Assembly: GCF_000403785.1 (NCBI RefSeq)
Contig: NZ_APHJ01000022.1
Location: forward strand, 62,001 to 126,000
Origin: Gillisia sp. CAL575
GTDB lineage: Bacteria > Bacteroidota > Bacteroidia > Flavobacteriales > Flavobacteriaceae
Direction of reading: 5' to 3'
DNA length: 64,000 nucleotides
The number at the start of each line of letters is the position of its first letter. Within the stretch, counting starts at the first letter, position 1. The position numbers and the translations under genes are program-made. Below, piece after piece: positions 18,994 to 28,978 of the stretch. The notes below the pieces were generated by a model. It made no database searches. It had not been told where the DNA came from and saw only the letters and a program-made list of their open reading frames with translations.

Positions 18994-20847
18994 TTACTCT
19001 TTCAAGACAGAGAATTCAATATAAGAATCTCCAAAAATGGTATGGGTTTGCTTTTTAAAATCTTCCACTTTTGCTTTGAAAATATTAGGTACAAAAGTTT
19101 GAGGATTAAGATCTATTAAAGGAAACCATGTGCTTTGAACCTGAATTTGCAGTTTATGTCCCTTTTTAAAGGTGTGATTTACATCCTGTAATTCAAATGA
19201 AACTTCTGTTTTCTTTCCAGCTTCAAAAGGTTCTGGGTTTTCAAAACTATTTCTGAATCTTCCTCTCATCACTTCACTACGCACCATCATATGATAGTTA
19301 CTCATTTTGAGATAAGCCTGAGTTTCCTCAGTATCTTCAGCATCTTCAGGATATACATCTATCACTTTTACAACCCAGTCTGCATCGGTTCCTGTGGTAG
19401 ATACATTTAAATGCGCTTGAATAGCTCCAACTAAACTCATATCTTCTTTAAGAACAGGAGTTTCATAAACCATAACATCTGGTCTTCTAGCAGCAAAACG
19501 CTGATCATCTGTCATATATTTCCTTGGTGTGAAAACCATTTTAATATCCTCAGAATAAGGAACTGGTTTTTTAGGATCGCTCACAAAAGACACTTCTGTT
19601 TCAGAGGCAGTATCTGTTAGCGCTTCATCTACTCCTAAATACATCTTTTTAGTAGTGGTTTGATTTGGAGGCCAAACTTCAAAACTATCCCATTGCATGT
19701 TTCCAGTATCATATACATAAGCTTCTGGTAAGCCAGAATCCTTGGTGCCAGATCCTTTTAAGAAATGGTTGAAGAATTTGGTTTCTATATCCTTCTGATA
19801 ATTCTTAGAAATATCATCTCCAAAATATACATTTCCAATCGCTTGTCTTTTAGAGTCTCTTGCCCAATCACCATGGCTCCAAGGTCCAAAAACAATGGTG
19901 TTATAATTATCACTTTTTGCTTCAATATTTTTATAAGATTCAAAAGGACCATAAAGATCTTCGGCATCAAATAAACCACCCACGATCATTACTGCCGGTT
20001 TGATATCTTTTAAATGCTGAATTAAACCTCTAGACTTCCAAAATTCATCATAACTAGAATGCTCTTTCAGCTGAGTCCAGAAAACATTGTCTTCTTTATA
20101 GTATTCATCTAAGTTGCTAAGCGGACCATTATCTAAAAAGAATTGATATTGATCTTTAGACTTCAACTCTGGAAATTTGTACCAAGCAGTATCAGATGGT
20201 TTAGTCTTTTCATATCCAAATAAGGCTGTTGCTCTCCAGTAACTTAATAAATAAGCTCCGTTATGATGAAAATCATCAAAGAAAAAATCTCCAATTCCCG
20301 CTTGTGGGGAAACAGCTTTTAAAGCCGGGTGTGCATCTAAAAGAGAATATAATGCATAATAACCAGGATAAGATATGCCCCAAGTTCCAACTTTCCCTGT
20401 ATTGTTTTTTACATTTTTAACCAGCCAGTCTATAGTTTCATAAGTATCACTTGCCTCATCTACTTGCTTTCCCTTTTTCTTCGGAATGTAAGCACGCATG
20501 TTATCATAAACTCCTTCACTCATCCATCTTCCACGAACGTCTTGATAAACAATGATGTTTCCTTCTTTCATCAAGTATTCATTAGGGCCAATCTTGGATC
20601 TAAATTGGTCTTGTCCATAAGGTTGCGAGCTATATGGAGTACGCTGCATAATGATTGGATACTTTTTTGAAGTATCTTTTGGAGAATAAATAGTGGTATG
20701 AAGTTTAATACCATCTCGCATGGTGATTTCTACTTCTTGTTTGGTATAATTGTCGGCTACTTTATATTCTTCTTCAGTTTGAGAATAAACCGAAATGGAT
20801 AAAAAAAGACTTATTACAAAAATAAACGGGGAAAGGATTAATTTCAT
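18994..20847 (-). CDS. Secreted CocE/NonD-family serine hydrolase (X-Pro dipeptidyl-peptidase-like)
   Basis: 617 aa with an N-terminal signal peptide (MKLILSPFIFVISLFLSIS...). The alpha/beta-hydrolase domain shows QRTPYSSQPYG, then GTWGISYPGYYAL, whose Ser near residue 160 is the nucleophile (GxSYxG). VGGLFDAEDLYGP contains a likely catalytic Asp and FGPWSHGDW the catalytic His. The C-terminal ~200 residues are the jelly-roll X-Pro-peptidase C domain, ending in VPNIFKAKVEDFKK. Homologues include cocaine esterase, glutaryl-7-ACA acylase and X-Pro dipeptidyl-peptidase; the substrate here is open. It is the first gene of a two-gene minus run with DUF885. Confidence 0.88.
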   Translation of the reverse strand: MKLILSPFIFVISLFLSISVYSQTEEEYKVADNYTKQEVEITMRDGIKLHTTIYSPKDTSKKYPIIMQRTPYSSQPYGQDQFRSKIGPNEYLMKEGNIIVYQDVRGRWMSEGVYDNMRAYIPKKKGKQVDEASDTYETIDWLVKNVKNNTGKVGTWGISYPGYYALYSLLDAHPALKAVSPQAGIGDFFFDDFHHNGAYLLSYWRATALFGYEKTKPSDTAWYKFPELKSKDQYQFFLDNGPLSNLDEYYKEDNVFWTQLKEHSSYDEFWKSRGLIQHLKDIKPAVMIVGGLFDAEDLYGPFESYKNIEAKSDNYNTIVFGPWSHGDWARDSKRQAIGNVYFGDDISKNYQKDIETKFFNHFLKGSGTKDSGLPEAYVYDTGNMQWDSFEVWPPNQTTTKKMYLGVDEALTDTASETEVSFVSDPKKPVPYSEDIKMVFTPRKYMTDDQRFAARRPDVMVYETPVLKEDMSLVGAIQAHLNVSTTGTDADWVVKVIDVYPEDAEDTEETQAYLKMSNYHMMVRSEVMRGRFRNSFENPEPFEAGKKTEVSFELQDVNHTFKKGHKLQIQVQSTWFPLIDLNPQTFVPNIFKAKVEDFKKQTHTIFGDSYIEFSVLKE

Positions 20848-21109
20848 CTGGTTATATAAGTTTATAGTTAATAGGAAATATGCGATTTGCCAATTAGCAT
20901 TTGCTAAAAAAGCAAATAATACAATGGCTTATTCCATAGTTTCAGAATTTAAAACCTAAAGATATAGAAACAAGAGTCTCGGGACAAGCCTATGAGTTAT
21001 ATATAGGGAATTAATTTCTAAATATTTAAGGCAGCTAGATAATAACTATTCCTAAAAGAAATAAACTCATCATGGGCACTATTATTATTTAAGTCGAAAA
21101 AATTAAAAA

Positions 21110-23107
21110 CTATTCAGCTTCAACTTTTTGAAAACCTTGATTCAGCCAAGTTAAATATTCCTTTTCATTTGGAGTATACCCTATTGGAGCATTCAATAAA
21201 TTTAGATCTGTGTCTAACAACACATAAAAGGGTTGTGAATTATTCTGAAAGTTCACGGTCTGGAAAGTAGCCCATTTATCACCAATTGTCTTAATCTTTT
21301 TTATACTTCCATTAGCTCTCACATAATTAAATTGCTCTTGTTCTGGCAGTTCTTCCCTGTCATCAACATACATAGAGATTAGGATATATTTATTCTTTAA
21401 AACTTCATAAACTTCAGGATCACTCCAGACTTGCTCCTCCATTTTCCGACAGTTCACACAAGCCCAGCCCGTAAAATCTAGCATTATTGGCTTATTCTCT
21501 AGTTTAGCAGCTTCTAAGCCTTTCTCCCAGCTTTTATAAGCCTTTAGGCCTAATGGACCTTGAGTATCCTTTTCATAAACACTATAAAACAAAGGTGGTG
21601 GAAAACCACTTAGCAGTTTAAGGTTTGCAAAGGCAGAATTGGTTAAACCTGGAATTAGATATAGTACAAATAAAAAGGTGAGCGAGCCAAAACCAAATCT
21701 TGTCTTTGTCAACTTCTTTTTTGGCCCATCATGAGGAAATCTAATTAAGCCGAATAAATAAAGCATTAGTCCAATACCAACTAAAATCCAAATCCCAATA
21801 AAGATCTCTCTTTTTAAAATTCCCCAATGCTCTACAAGATCTGCGTTTGATAAGAATTTAAAGGCCAAACCTAATTCCAAGAATCCTAGCACCACTTTCA
21901 CTGTATTAAGCCATCCTCCACTTTTAGGTAAAGAATTTAACCAATTTGGGAATAAAGCGAACAAGGCAAATGGCAATGCTAAAGCTAGACCAAAACCACC
22001 CATACCAAAGGATAACTGGGTTGCTCCTCCATCACTACTTAAAGATCCTCCTAATAAAGAACCAAGGATTGGTCCTGTACAAGAAAAAGATACTAATGCT
22101 AGCGTTAATGCCATAAAAAAGATTCCGACAACACCACCTATACTGGAAGCTTTGTCGTCCATCTTACTACTCCAACTGGCTGGAAGAGTTATCTCGTAGT
22201 ATCCAAAAAAAGAAAAAGAGAAGATTATAAAAATTATAAAGAATACAATATTCAGTGTAACATTGGTAGAAATATTATTTAAGATCTCTGGCGCTAGACT
22301 ATCCAAAAGATGGAAGGGTAAGCTTAATAATAAATATATTAAAAAGATAAAGAGTCCATATAAAATGGCATTTATTAATCCTTGCTTTCTGGTTTTCGCT
22401 CCTTTGGTGAAAAAAGAAACGGTCAAAGGAATCATAGGAAACACGCAAGGTGTAAGCAATGCGATTAACCCTCCTAAGAAGCCTAAAAGGAAGACGGTTA
22501 AAAATCCATCTTTCTCTTCTACTTCAGGTTTATAAGCATCCCAACCTTGTAGATCTAATGTTAAATCTTTTGTTTTTTGAATATCTAAAGGTGTAATATT
22601 CTCATTAGCATAACCTTTATTTACAGAATTATCTGCAACAGAGAATTGAAACGGCACTACATCTGGAGGTAAACATTTGGTATCATTACATACCATAAAC
22701 TCCACCTCAACTTCTATTACGGCATCTTTGTCCAGTACTTTAATAGTTTGAAAAAATGTTGCTTCATCTTCAAAATATTTGATCTCCATTCCAAATACCT
22801 CATCAAAGATGGTTGGCACATTTGGCTCTGAAGTTTCTCCAACCAATTCAAAGGCTACTCCAGCATTGGCGAATGTAAAATTGGTAGCAATTGGGCCTCC
22901 TTCTTCAATATCCTGAGCATACAAATGCCAGCCCTTTTCTAGTTTTGCGGTAAAGCTGATTTTATAAATACTATCATTTTCTTTTTCCAAATGAGAATCC
23001 CAAGAAATAGGTTCTTCAACCTGAGAATCTTCGTCTACAGAGGTAAATACTTGAGAAAATGAAAGGGATACAGTTAAAATAAATATTAGTGACCAGAAAT
23101 ATTTCAT
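21110..23107 (-). CDS. dsbD: Thiol:disulfide interchange protein DsbD
   Basis: 665 aa fused reductase moving electrons from cytosolic thioredoxin to the periplasm. A signal peptide and an N-terminal DsbD-alpha-like domain contain a cysteine pair in CNDTKCLPP near residue 140. A central eight-helix DsbD/CcdA domain holds LTPCVFPMIPLTV and SFSCTGPILGSLLGG, the two membrane cysteines. The C-terminal thioredoxin-like domain has GWACVNCRKMEE near residue 545. All three cysteine pairs are present, so it should be functional. The start overlaps the tilS stop by 4 bp (ATGA), so it is translated from the same message. Confidence 0.95.
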   Translation of the reverse strand: MKYFWSLIFILTVSLSFSQVFTSVDEDSQVEEPISWDSHLEKENDSIYKISFTAKLEKGWHLYAQDIEEGGPIATNFTFANAGVAFELVGETSEPNVPTIFDEVFGMEIKYFEDEATFFQTIKVLDKDAVIEVEVEFMVCNDTKCLPPDVVPFQFSVADNSVNKGYANENITPLDIQKTKDLTLDLQGWDAYKPEVEEKDGFLTVFLLGFLGGLIALLTPCVFPMIPLTVSFFTKGAKTRKQGLINAILYGLFIFLIYLLLSLPFHLLDSLAPEILNNISTNVTLNIVFFIIFIIFSFSFFGYYEITLPASWSSKMDDKASSIGGVVGIFFMALTLALVSFSCTGPILGSLLGGSLSSDGGATQLSFGMGGFGLALALPFALFALFPNWLNSLPKSGGWLNTVKVVLGFLELGLAFKFLSNADLVEHWGILKREIFIGIWILVGIGLMLYLFGLIRFPHDGPKKKLTKTRFGFGSLTFLFVLYLIPGLTNSAFANLKLLSGFPPPLFYSVYEKDTQGPLGLKAYKSWEKGLEAAKLENKPIMLDFTGWACVNCRKMEEQVWSDPEVYEVLKNKYILISMYVDDREELPEQEQFNYVRANGSIKKIKTIGDKWATFQTVNFQNNSQPFYVLLDTDLNLLNAPIGYTPNEKEYLTWLNQGFQKVEAE

Positions 23108-24426
23108 ACAGTGTAGGTAATTTTTAATATTTTTTGAGAAGGATCTGTTAAAGCAAATCTATTGTCTGCTCTTCTATTTACGATCCAAACAATATCATTC
23201 CCAGAGCAAAGTAACCAAGTACTTTCCTTCTCGGGCAAAGATAATTTATTGTCATTAAAAAAGTCGCTTAACTTTTTCTTTCCTTTCATACCAAAGGGAT
23301 AGAAAATATCACCAGTATTCCATTTTCTCAAGACCAGCGGAAAAGTGAGTTTCTCTTTATTTAAATAAACACAATTGGGCGAAGTATTGGAAATTTCTTC
23401 AACTTCAGCAAGTGAGAATCTTCCTATTGGTAACATTACGATGTCCTCCCCTTCTTTTATCTGATATTCCATTTTATTCTGTTCAGATTCCCTTTCGGTA
23501 AGGATCAAAACATTTCTATCCTTGATTAATCTATGGCTAACAGAATAAACAATCTTCCCAGATTGAGCATCTAATAATTGGTACACATCTTCCCATTCAG
23601 AAAACCCAAAGGTCTTCAGCAATTCATACAGCACTGCTTTAGTATTGGGCAATTTCTGCAGAAAATCTATCTTAAGATTATAACCGTACATAGTCTTGGA
23701 AACTATTTCAGGATAGATCAAGCCAATATAATCTTCCACAAGTTTTAAACTATCATTTAAATGAGACTGTGTATTGGCAAAACCATCTAATAACTGCGGA
23801 TTCAATTCTTCCAGAACTGGAACAATATCATGTCTTATTTTATTGCGAAGATATTTGTTAGAAGCATTACTACTATCTTCTCTCCATAGAATTTTATGCT
23901 CTACAGCATAGGCTTCAATCTCCTTTCGAGTAGAAGATAATAAAGGGCGTATTACAGAATTATGAACCGATTTGATTCCTGTAAAACCCTCTAAACCAGT
24001 ACCACGAACAAGATTAATAATAAAAGTTTCAAGATTATCATTGGCATGATGAGCCGTTAAAATATAGTCGAATTTAAAAGCGCTGCTCAATTCTTCAAAC
24101 CAGTGATATCTCAACTCTCTGGCAGCCATCTGTATAGAGATTTTAGCATCTTCAGCAAAAGTAGTTGTATCAAAATTTTCTATAAAAACCTCAACATCTA
24201 ATCTTTCAGCAAGATCCAGAACAAATTCCTCATCGGCATCACTTTCAGCATCGCGAAGATTAAAATTACAATGAGCAATGGAAAAATTTAATTTTGCAAG
24301 CTTACACAAATGAGCCAAAACCACACTATCTACTCCCCCACTAACTGCCAGCAAGATTTTGCTTTGGCATAAAAAGGGAAAATCAGATTTCAGATGGTTT
24401 TTAAAGGCTTTTTCCATAGAAATCAA
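23104..24426 (-). CDS. tilS: tRNA(Ile)-lysidine synthase
   Basis: 440 aa. The N-terminal PP-loop ATPase motif SGGVDS is at residues 29-34. The enzyme converts cytidine-34 of the CAU-anticodon tRNA-Ile to lysidine, so that it reads AUA. TAHHANDNLETF near 130 and the RNKIRHDIVP block near 215 are family landmarks, and the C-terminal TilS domain (WNTGDIFYPFGMKG near 370) is complete. Either M1 or M4 may be the start. It overlaps dsbD by 4 bp and is separated from pabB by 65 bp. Confidence 0.95.
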   Translation of the reverse strand: MISMEKAFKNHLKSDFPFLCQSKILLAVSGGVDSVVLAHLCKLAKLNFSIAHCNFNLRDAESDADEEFVLDLAERLDVEVFIENFDTTTFAEDAKISIQMAARELRYHWFEELSSAFKFDYILTAHHANDNLETFIINLVRGTGLEGFTGIKSVHNSVIRPLLSSTRKEIEAYAVEHKILWREDSSNASNKYLRNKIRHDIVPVLEELNPQLLDGFANTQSHLNDSLKLVEDYIGLIYPEIVSKTMYGYNLKIDFLQKLPNTKAVLYELLKTFGFSEWEDVYQLLDAQSGKIVYSVSHRLIKDRNVLILTERESEQNKMEYQIKEGEDIVMLPIGRFSLAEVEEISNTSPNCVYLNKEKLTFPLVLRKWNTGDIFYPFGMKGKKKLSDFFNDNKLSLPEKESTWLLCSGNDIVWIVNRRADNRFALTDPSQKILKITYTV

Positions 24427-24491
24427 AGATAGGAAATAAGGCTGTTTTAAATGTCGACATTCCCTAGAACCTTTTAAACAGAGTTTTTAAT

Positions 24492-25799
24492 TTAACTTGT
24501 CTCTAGCGCCTGAAGCATAGCTTTTGCTTTTAGCAAGCATTCTTCATATTCTTGCTCTGGAATAGATCTGGAAGTGATCGCGCCACCAACAGAGAAAGAC
24601 ACATAATTTAAATTTGCATTGTAAAGGATACTTCTTATCACCACGTTGAAATCAAAATCACCATCTGGAGTAAAATAACCCACTGCTCCACTATAAAGCC
24701 CGCGCTTGCTTTCCTCTAGTTCTTCAATAATTTTCATTGCCGAAATTTTTGGAGCGCCAGTCATGCTTCCCATAGGAAAAGTTGCCTGAAGTACTTCTAC
24801 GGGAGTGCATCCCAATTCTAATTCTGCTGAAATAGTTGAAATTAACTGATGTACCTGTTTAAAAGAATAAACTTTACAAAGTTCATCTACCTGCACACTG
24901 CCTTTTTTAGCAACTCTAGAAATATCATTTCGCACAAGGTCTACAATCATCACATTTTCTGAAAGTTCTTTTGGATCTTTAGCCAACATTTCAATGATCT
25001 TGACATCTTCTTCTTCTGTTTCAGCTCGTCTTGCCGTTCCCTTAATAGGTTGAGAAATCACTTTAGCTCCTTCCTTTTTAATATAACGTTCTGGGGAAGC
25101 CGAAAGCAAATAAAAATTTTCAAGTTTTAAAAATGAGGCAAAGGGTGGAGAAGAGATTTCATTTAGATTCTGAAATACCTTTAAAGCATTTATATTTCGG
25201 TTTTCTGCGAAATATTCCTGACAAAAGTTAGCTTCATAAATATCTCCACGATGAATATGCTCCAGCATTTCTGAAACTTTTGATAGATATTGCTCTTTTG
25301 AAATTCTTGGTTGAATCGGGGAAACTTCAGTAATAATTTCAGAAGAAACAGCGTGATTATGTAATTCTAACTTAAGTATTTCTTCATAATCTGAAGCCAT
25401 TTCGTCATCTACCATATTTAGATATCGAAATTCAACCTTTTCATTTCCAACTAGGATTAATTTCTGGGGTTGAAAGAAATACAGATCAGGAAATTTTAAA
25501 CCATCAAAATTTTTGGAGCTCAAATTCTCTAGATCATTTTTAAGATCGTAAGACAAATAACCAAAGATCCAGTCTTTAGTGATCTCCTGATATTCTTTTA
25601 ATTGGTCAAAAGCACCATGATGATCGGTCTTTAAAGCGGTAAAAGCTTCTACTGCAAGTACGGCTTCAAAATTAGAAGCTGTTTGCGGATAATTATTACT
25701 ATCTAACCAAGCTATTTCTTGGAATTGAGAACCCCATTGGAAAAGCTTCTTTTTGAATGCTATTGGATCTTCTAATAAATATTCTGTTGTAGTACGCAC
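24492..25799 (-). CDS. pabB: Aminodeoxychorismate synthase component I
   Basis: 435 aa chorismate-binding enzyme that, with a glutaminase partner, makes 4-amino-4-deoxychorismate for folate. Landmarks are HRGDIYEANFCQEYFA near 190, PIKGTARR near 258, DLVRNDISRVAKKGSV near 290 and GSMTGAPKISAMKIIEELE near 345. The PIKGTARR motif favours PabB over TrpE. The start is GTG, immediately after the TAG of the upstream FMN-reductase gene, indicating tight coupling. No pabA or pabC is in the window. Confidence 0.9.
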   Translation of the reverse strand: MRTTTEYLLEDPIAFKKKLFQWGSQFQEIAWLDSNNYPQTASNFEAVLAVEAFTALKTDHHGAFDQLKEYQEITKDWIFGYLSYDLKNDLENLSSKNFDGLKFPDLYFFQPQKLILVGNEKVEFRYLNMVDDEMASDYEEILKLELHNHAVSSEIITEVSPIQPRISKEQYLSKVSEMLEHIHRGDIYEANFCQEYFAENRNINALKVFQNLNEISSPPFASFLKLENFYLLSASPERYIKKEGAKVISQPIKGTARRAETEEEDVKIIEMLAKDPKELSENVMIVDLVRNDISRVAKKGSVQVDELCKVYSFKQVHQLISTISAELELGCTPVEVLQATFPMGSMTGAPKISAMKIIEELEESKRGLYSGAVGYFTPDGDFDFNVVIRSILYNANLNYVSFSVGGAITSRSIPEQEYEECLLKAKAMLQALETS

Positions 25800-26336
25800 C
25801 TATTCTTCAATTTCATGCGCAAAGGTAGTCAAGACATCTTCAATCCCCATATTCAAAACTTCATTTTGAATTTCATCATTAGCAAAATTGTCGTTGAAAG
25901 AAGGAAAACTAAAGCTTTCTATTACTTGACCTCCAAATCGCGGCAGAATTCCTTTGGTATATTCCAGTGAAGATGCAGCGCCGCGAGCTCCGGGTGAAGT
26001 ACTCACCAACAGTATTTTTTTGTCTGCTAAAAAGTTTCTATCTAATCTTGAAAGCCAATCTAAAATATTTTTAAAAAAAGAGGAGACGGCACCATTATGC
26101 TCATTTACCGAGATCATTAAAGCATCATGTTCTGAAATTAAGTTTTTAATTACCTGAATATCTAAAGGAAATCCACTGGTATTTTCTTTGTCTACGCTAA
26201 AAACAGGAATATCATACTCTCTTAATTCAATAATCTTAATGTCATGGCCATTAATTCTATTCGCTATATGCGTGATAAACTGATGATTGATAGATGTGCT
26301 GCTATTAGAGCCAGCAAAGGCCAAGATCTTTTTCAT
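25800..26336 (-). CDS. NADPH-dependent FMN reductase family protein
   Basis: The open frame reaches 26360, but the ATG at 26336 starts directly at the first strand (MKKILAFAGSNSSTSINHQF), so I prefer it; 178 aa. This is a flavodoxin-fold, FMN-binding quinone/azo-type reductase: the phosphate-binding loop is GSNSSTSIN, and the LMISVNEHNGAVSSFFKN and LVSTSPGARGAASSLE segments contact flavin and nicotinamide. The physiological acceptor is unknown. It is directly followed by pabB with no gap. Confidence 0.87.
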   Translation of the reverse strand: MKKILAFAGSNSSTSINHQFITHIANRINGHDIKIIELREYDIPVFSVDKENTSGFPLDIQVIKNLISEHDALMISVNEHNGAVSSFFKNILDWLSRLDRNFLADKKILLVSTSPGARGAASSLEYTKGILPRFGGQVIESFSFPSFNDNFANDEIQNEVLNMGIEDVLTTFAHEIEE

Positions 26337-26470
26337 ATTAAGTATTTTCAAGATTCTCAAAAATACCTAAATTATTGGAAAAGTTTAAAAATGAACTAGA
26401 TTAAAAACTGCTTATTATATGTAAAGGCTATTTCCATCACTTTTTTCTCTTATTCCTTATCTGCAAAAGG

Positions 26471-26478
26471 TATCTTTG
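26471..26478 (+). promoter_or_regulatory. Bacteroidota -7 box of the DEAD-box helicase gene
   Basis: TATCTTTG followed by CA is a perfect TAnnTTTG box, 24 bp before the TTG start at 26502. The region 17-23 bp upstream is T-rich but lacks an exact TTG. Confidence 0.6.
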
Positions 26479-26501
26479 CAGCTAATTAAAACAATTTCAA
26501 G

Positions 26502-27851
26502 TTGACTTTTCAGGATCTTAATTTAAACACCCCTCTATTAAACGCGTTAGAAGATTTAAAATTCGATACGCCTACACCTATTCAGGAACAAGCATTTTCG
26601 TCTATAATGTCTGGGAAAGATGTAGTTGGGATAGCACAAACGGGAACTGGTAAAACATTTGCTTATATGTTGCCTATTCTTAGAATGCTAAGGTATTCTG
26701 AACAAAAAAACCCCAGAGTTTTAATTTTAGTGCCTACCAGAGAACTGGTGGTGCAAGTTAGGGAGGAGATAGAAAAGTTAACAGCTTATATGAATACTCG
26801 TGTTACAGGTATTTATGGAGGAACTAACATTAACTCACAGCATTCAGATTTATTACAAGGTTTAGATATTATTGTTGCTACTCCAGGTAGATTATACGAT
26901 CTTATTTTACGTCGTGCGGTGCAGATGAAATCTATTCAGAAATTAGTAATAGATGAAGTAGATGTGATGTTAGATCTAGGTTTTAGATTTCAGATAAATA
27001 ACATTATTGAATTGCTTCCGCAGAATAGACAGAACATTATGTTCTCTGCAACCATGACCGAAGCTGTGGAAGAAATTATTGACATTAGTTTTAAGCAACC
27101 AATAAAAATTTCAGTTGCAATTAGTGGAACTCCACTAGATAATATAGAACAACGCGGTTATAAAATTCCAAATTTTCACACGAAAGTTAATTTTCTGAGG
27201 GATTTATTAAAGGATAAGGAGACATATACTAAGGTGCTTATTTTTGTTGCATATAAGCGTTTAGCAGATAGACTTTTTGAAAGTTTGGCAGAAGAATTCT
27301 TAGATGAATGTACTGTAATTCACTCCAATAAAACTCAAAATTATAGATTGAGAAGCATCAAGCAGTTTGGAGAAGGATTTAGTAGAATTCTTGTTGCTAC
27401 AGATGTAATGGCACGTGGTCTGGATATAGAAAATGTATCTCACGTAATCAATTTTGATACTCCAGAATATCCAGAAAACTACATGCACCGTATTGGTAGA
27501 ACAGGACGTGCAGAAAAAGAAGGTATTTCTTTCCTTCTATCTACAGAAAAGGAACAAGACAATTTAGAAAAGATCGAAGCTCTTATGAATATGAAGGTGC
27601 CTCAATTTGAGTTGCCAGATAATATAGAGATCTCAACTATTCTTATTCCAGAAGAGCAACCTAAGATCTTCGAAATAAACAATCCTAATAAAAGAGGAGA
27701 TGATGATGCACCCGGGCCTGCTTTTCATGATAAAAGTGAGAAAAATAGCAAGGAGAATCTTGGAGGTTCTTATAGACGAGAGATTGCTAAAAAATATAAG
27801 AAACCCCAAACCAGAGGAGATAAAGGTGCAAATAGACGTCATAAAAAATAA
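26502..27851 (+). CDS. DEAD-box RNA helicase (RhlE-like)
   Basis: 449 aa. The Q motif is PTPIQEQAF near 25-33, Walker A is AQTGTGKT near 46-53, and the other landmarks are PTRELVVQV, TPGRLYDL, the DEVDVM form of motif II (D-E-V-D rather than D-E-A-D), SATM, and RIGRTGRAEKEG. The C-terminal ~70 residues are basic and low-complexity, as in RNA-binding tails of RhlE/CsdA proteins. It unwinds RNA in ribosome assembly or decay. The start is TTG: there is no better ATG before the Q motif, and a -7 box lies 24 bp upstream. Val for Ala in motif II occurs among close relatives. Confidence 0.92.
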   Translation: MTFQDLNLNTPLLNALEDLKFDTPTPIQEQAFSSIMSGKDVVGIAQTGTGKTFAYMLPILRMLRYSEQKNPRVLILVPTRELVVQVREEIEKLTAYMNTRVTGIYGGTNINSQHSDLLQGLDIIVATPGRLYDLILRRAVQMKSIQKLVIDEVDVMLDLGFRFQINNIIELLPQNRQNIMFSATMTEAVEEIIDISFKQPIKISVAISGTPLDNIEQRGYKIPNFHTKVNFLRDLLKDKETYTKVLIFVAYKRLADRLFESLAEEFLDECTVIHSNKTQNYRLRSIKQFGEGFSRILVATDVMARGLDIENVSHVINFDTPEYPENYMHRIGRTGRAEKEGISFLLSTEKEQDNLEKIEALMNMKVPQFELPDNIEISTILIPEEQPKIFEINNPNKRGDDDAPGPAFHDKSEKNSKENLGGSYRREIAKKYKKPQTRGDKGANRRHKK

Positions 27852-27952
27852 GATTTCAACTTTTCAATAACTTATTTAGAGGTCAGTAGATAATTACTTA
27901 CGATTTTTATAATTTATTTTGTTGATTTTCAAACAGTTAGCATATCTCGTTT

Positions 27953-28020
27953 TGTCTGTTTGAGCGCAGTCGAGAACTTTTGAGCTTAAAAAGGAGGTTT
28001 CGACTCCGCTCAACCTGACA
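27953..28020. repeat. REP-like imperfect palindrome of Bacteroidota type
   Basis: TGTCTGTTTGAGCGCAGTCG and its continuation (27953-27977) pair imperfectly with GGTTTCGACTCCGCTCAACC and its continuation, ending in TGACA at 28020. The half-sites GAGCGCAGTCGAGAAC and GAGCGGAGTCGAAACC are of the kind that recurs between genes in many flavobacteria. It is the only GC-rich block in a very AT-rich gap. It could be a REP element spread by a RAYT-type transposase, or act as a terminator for the helicase gene. Confidence 0.7.
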
Positions 28021-28081
28021 TCCCCTAATACATGTTATAATTTTGATATGAAAATAACTATTAACCTTTAAATTTGTTTTT

Positions 28082-28969
28082 ATGAAAAATGTAGTGATAC
28101 ATAAATTAGAAAATGAATTTTTAAGCGTAGGTATAAAATCTATTGGCGCTGAACTTTGCAGCATAGTAAATAAACTTACCGGTAAAGAATATATGTGGCA
28201 AGGAGATCCTGCTTTTTGGGCAAGCCACGCTCCTATTCTCTTCCCCATTATTGGTGCTCTTAAAAACGACACCTACTTTGTTGAGGGAAAAGAATATCAC
28301 TTACCTAAACACGGCTTTTTTCGAAATAATGAAGCGGTGGTTTTAAAACGACATGAAAATGATCATTTGGTATTTAGTCTTAAATTTTCTGAGGAAATTT
28401 TAGAAGCATATCCTTTCAAATTCGAGTTTGAGGTTAGTTTTATTTTGAAGGGAAAATCTTTAGAAGTAAAACATGAGGTTTTTAATCTGGACGAAGAGCC
28501 TATTTATTTTTCTGTGGGAGGACATCCTGCCTTTAATGTTCCTCTCTTTCCCGGCGAAACTTATGAAGATTATTATCTAGAGTTCGACCAAAAAATGGAG
28601 TTAAAAACTGCTGTATTGTCTAAAGATGGTTTGATCTCTAATAAATCTGAAACTATCTTAAACGATGAAAATAAAATCCATTTAAGAAAAGATCTTTTTA
28701 ATAATGACGCGCTGATCTTCGTAGCAATTCCTTCCAAAAATATAAACCTCGTAAGCGAACATTCAGGCAAGATCTTAACTGTGGAGTATTCAGATTTTGA
28801 ATATCTAGGAATTTGGGCTAAGCCAAATGCCCCTTATGTTTGTATTGAACCTTGGCTAGGAATTGCAGATTTTGAAGATACCGATCAGGATCTTAAAAAT
28901 AAAAAAGGCATTAATAAATTAATGCCTAGTCAAATTTTTAGTGCTACCTACACAATTTTGATAGCCTAA
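28082..28969 (+). CDS. Aldose 1-epimerase family protein (LacX-like)
   Basis: 295 aa of galactose-mutarotase fold. Landmarks are YMWQGDPAFWASHAPILFP near 38, PKHGFFRN near 76, SVGGHPAFNVP near 152 (catalytic-type His), and the late Glu in CIEPWLG near 265. The family interconverts the anomers of aldoses or phosphorylated sugars, in the cytosol. It has no signal peptide, and the neighbours give no pathway. It is a single gene after the REP-like palindrome. Confidence 0.85.
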   Translation: MKNVVIHKLENEFLSVGIKSIGAELCSIVNKLTGKEYMWQGDPAFWASHAPILFPIIGALKNDTYFVEGKEYHLPKHGFFRNNEAVVLKRHENDHLVFSLKFSEEILEAYPFKFEFEVSFILKGKSLEVKHEVFNLDEEPIYFSVGGHPAFNVPLFPGETYEDYYLEFDQKMELKTAVLSKDGLISNKSETILNDENKIHLRKDLFNNDALIFVAIPSKNINLVSEHSGKILTVEYSDFEYLGIWAKPNAPYVCIEPWLGIADFEDTDQDLKNKKGINKLMPSQIFSATYTILIA

Positions 28970-28978
28970 GGATATTAT

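Noticed and set aside
20899-20917. Hairpin ATTTGCT-AGCAAAT between the CocE and dsbD genes
   Set aside because: Only 7 bp, AT-rich, and without a T-run; likely chance.
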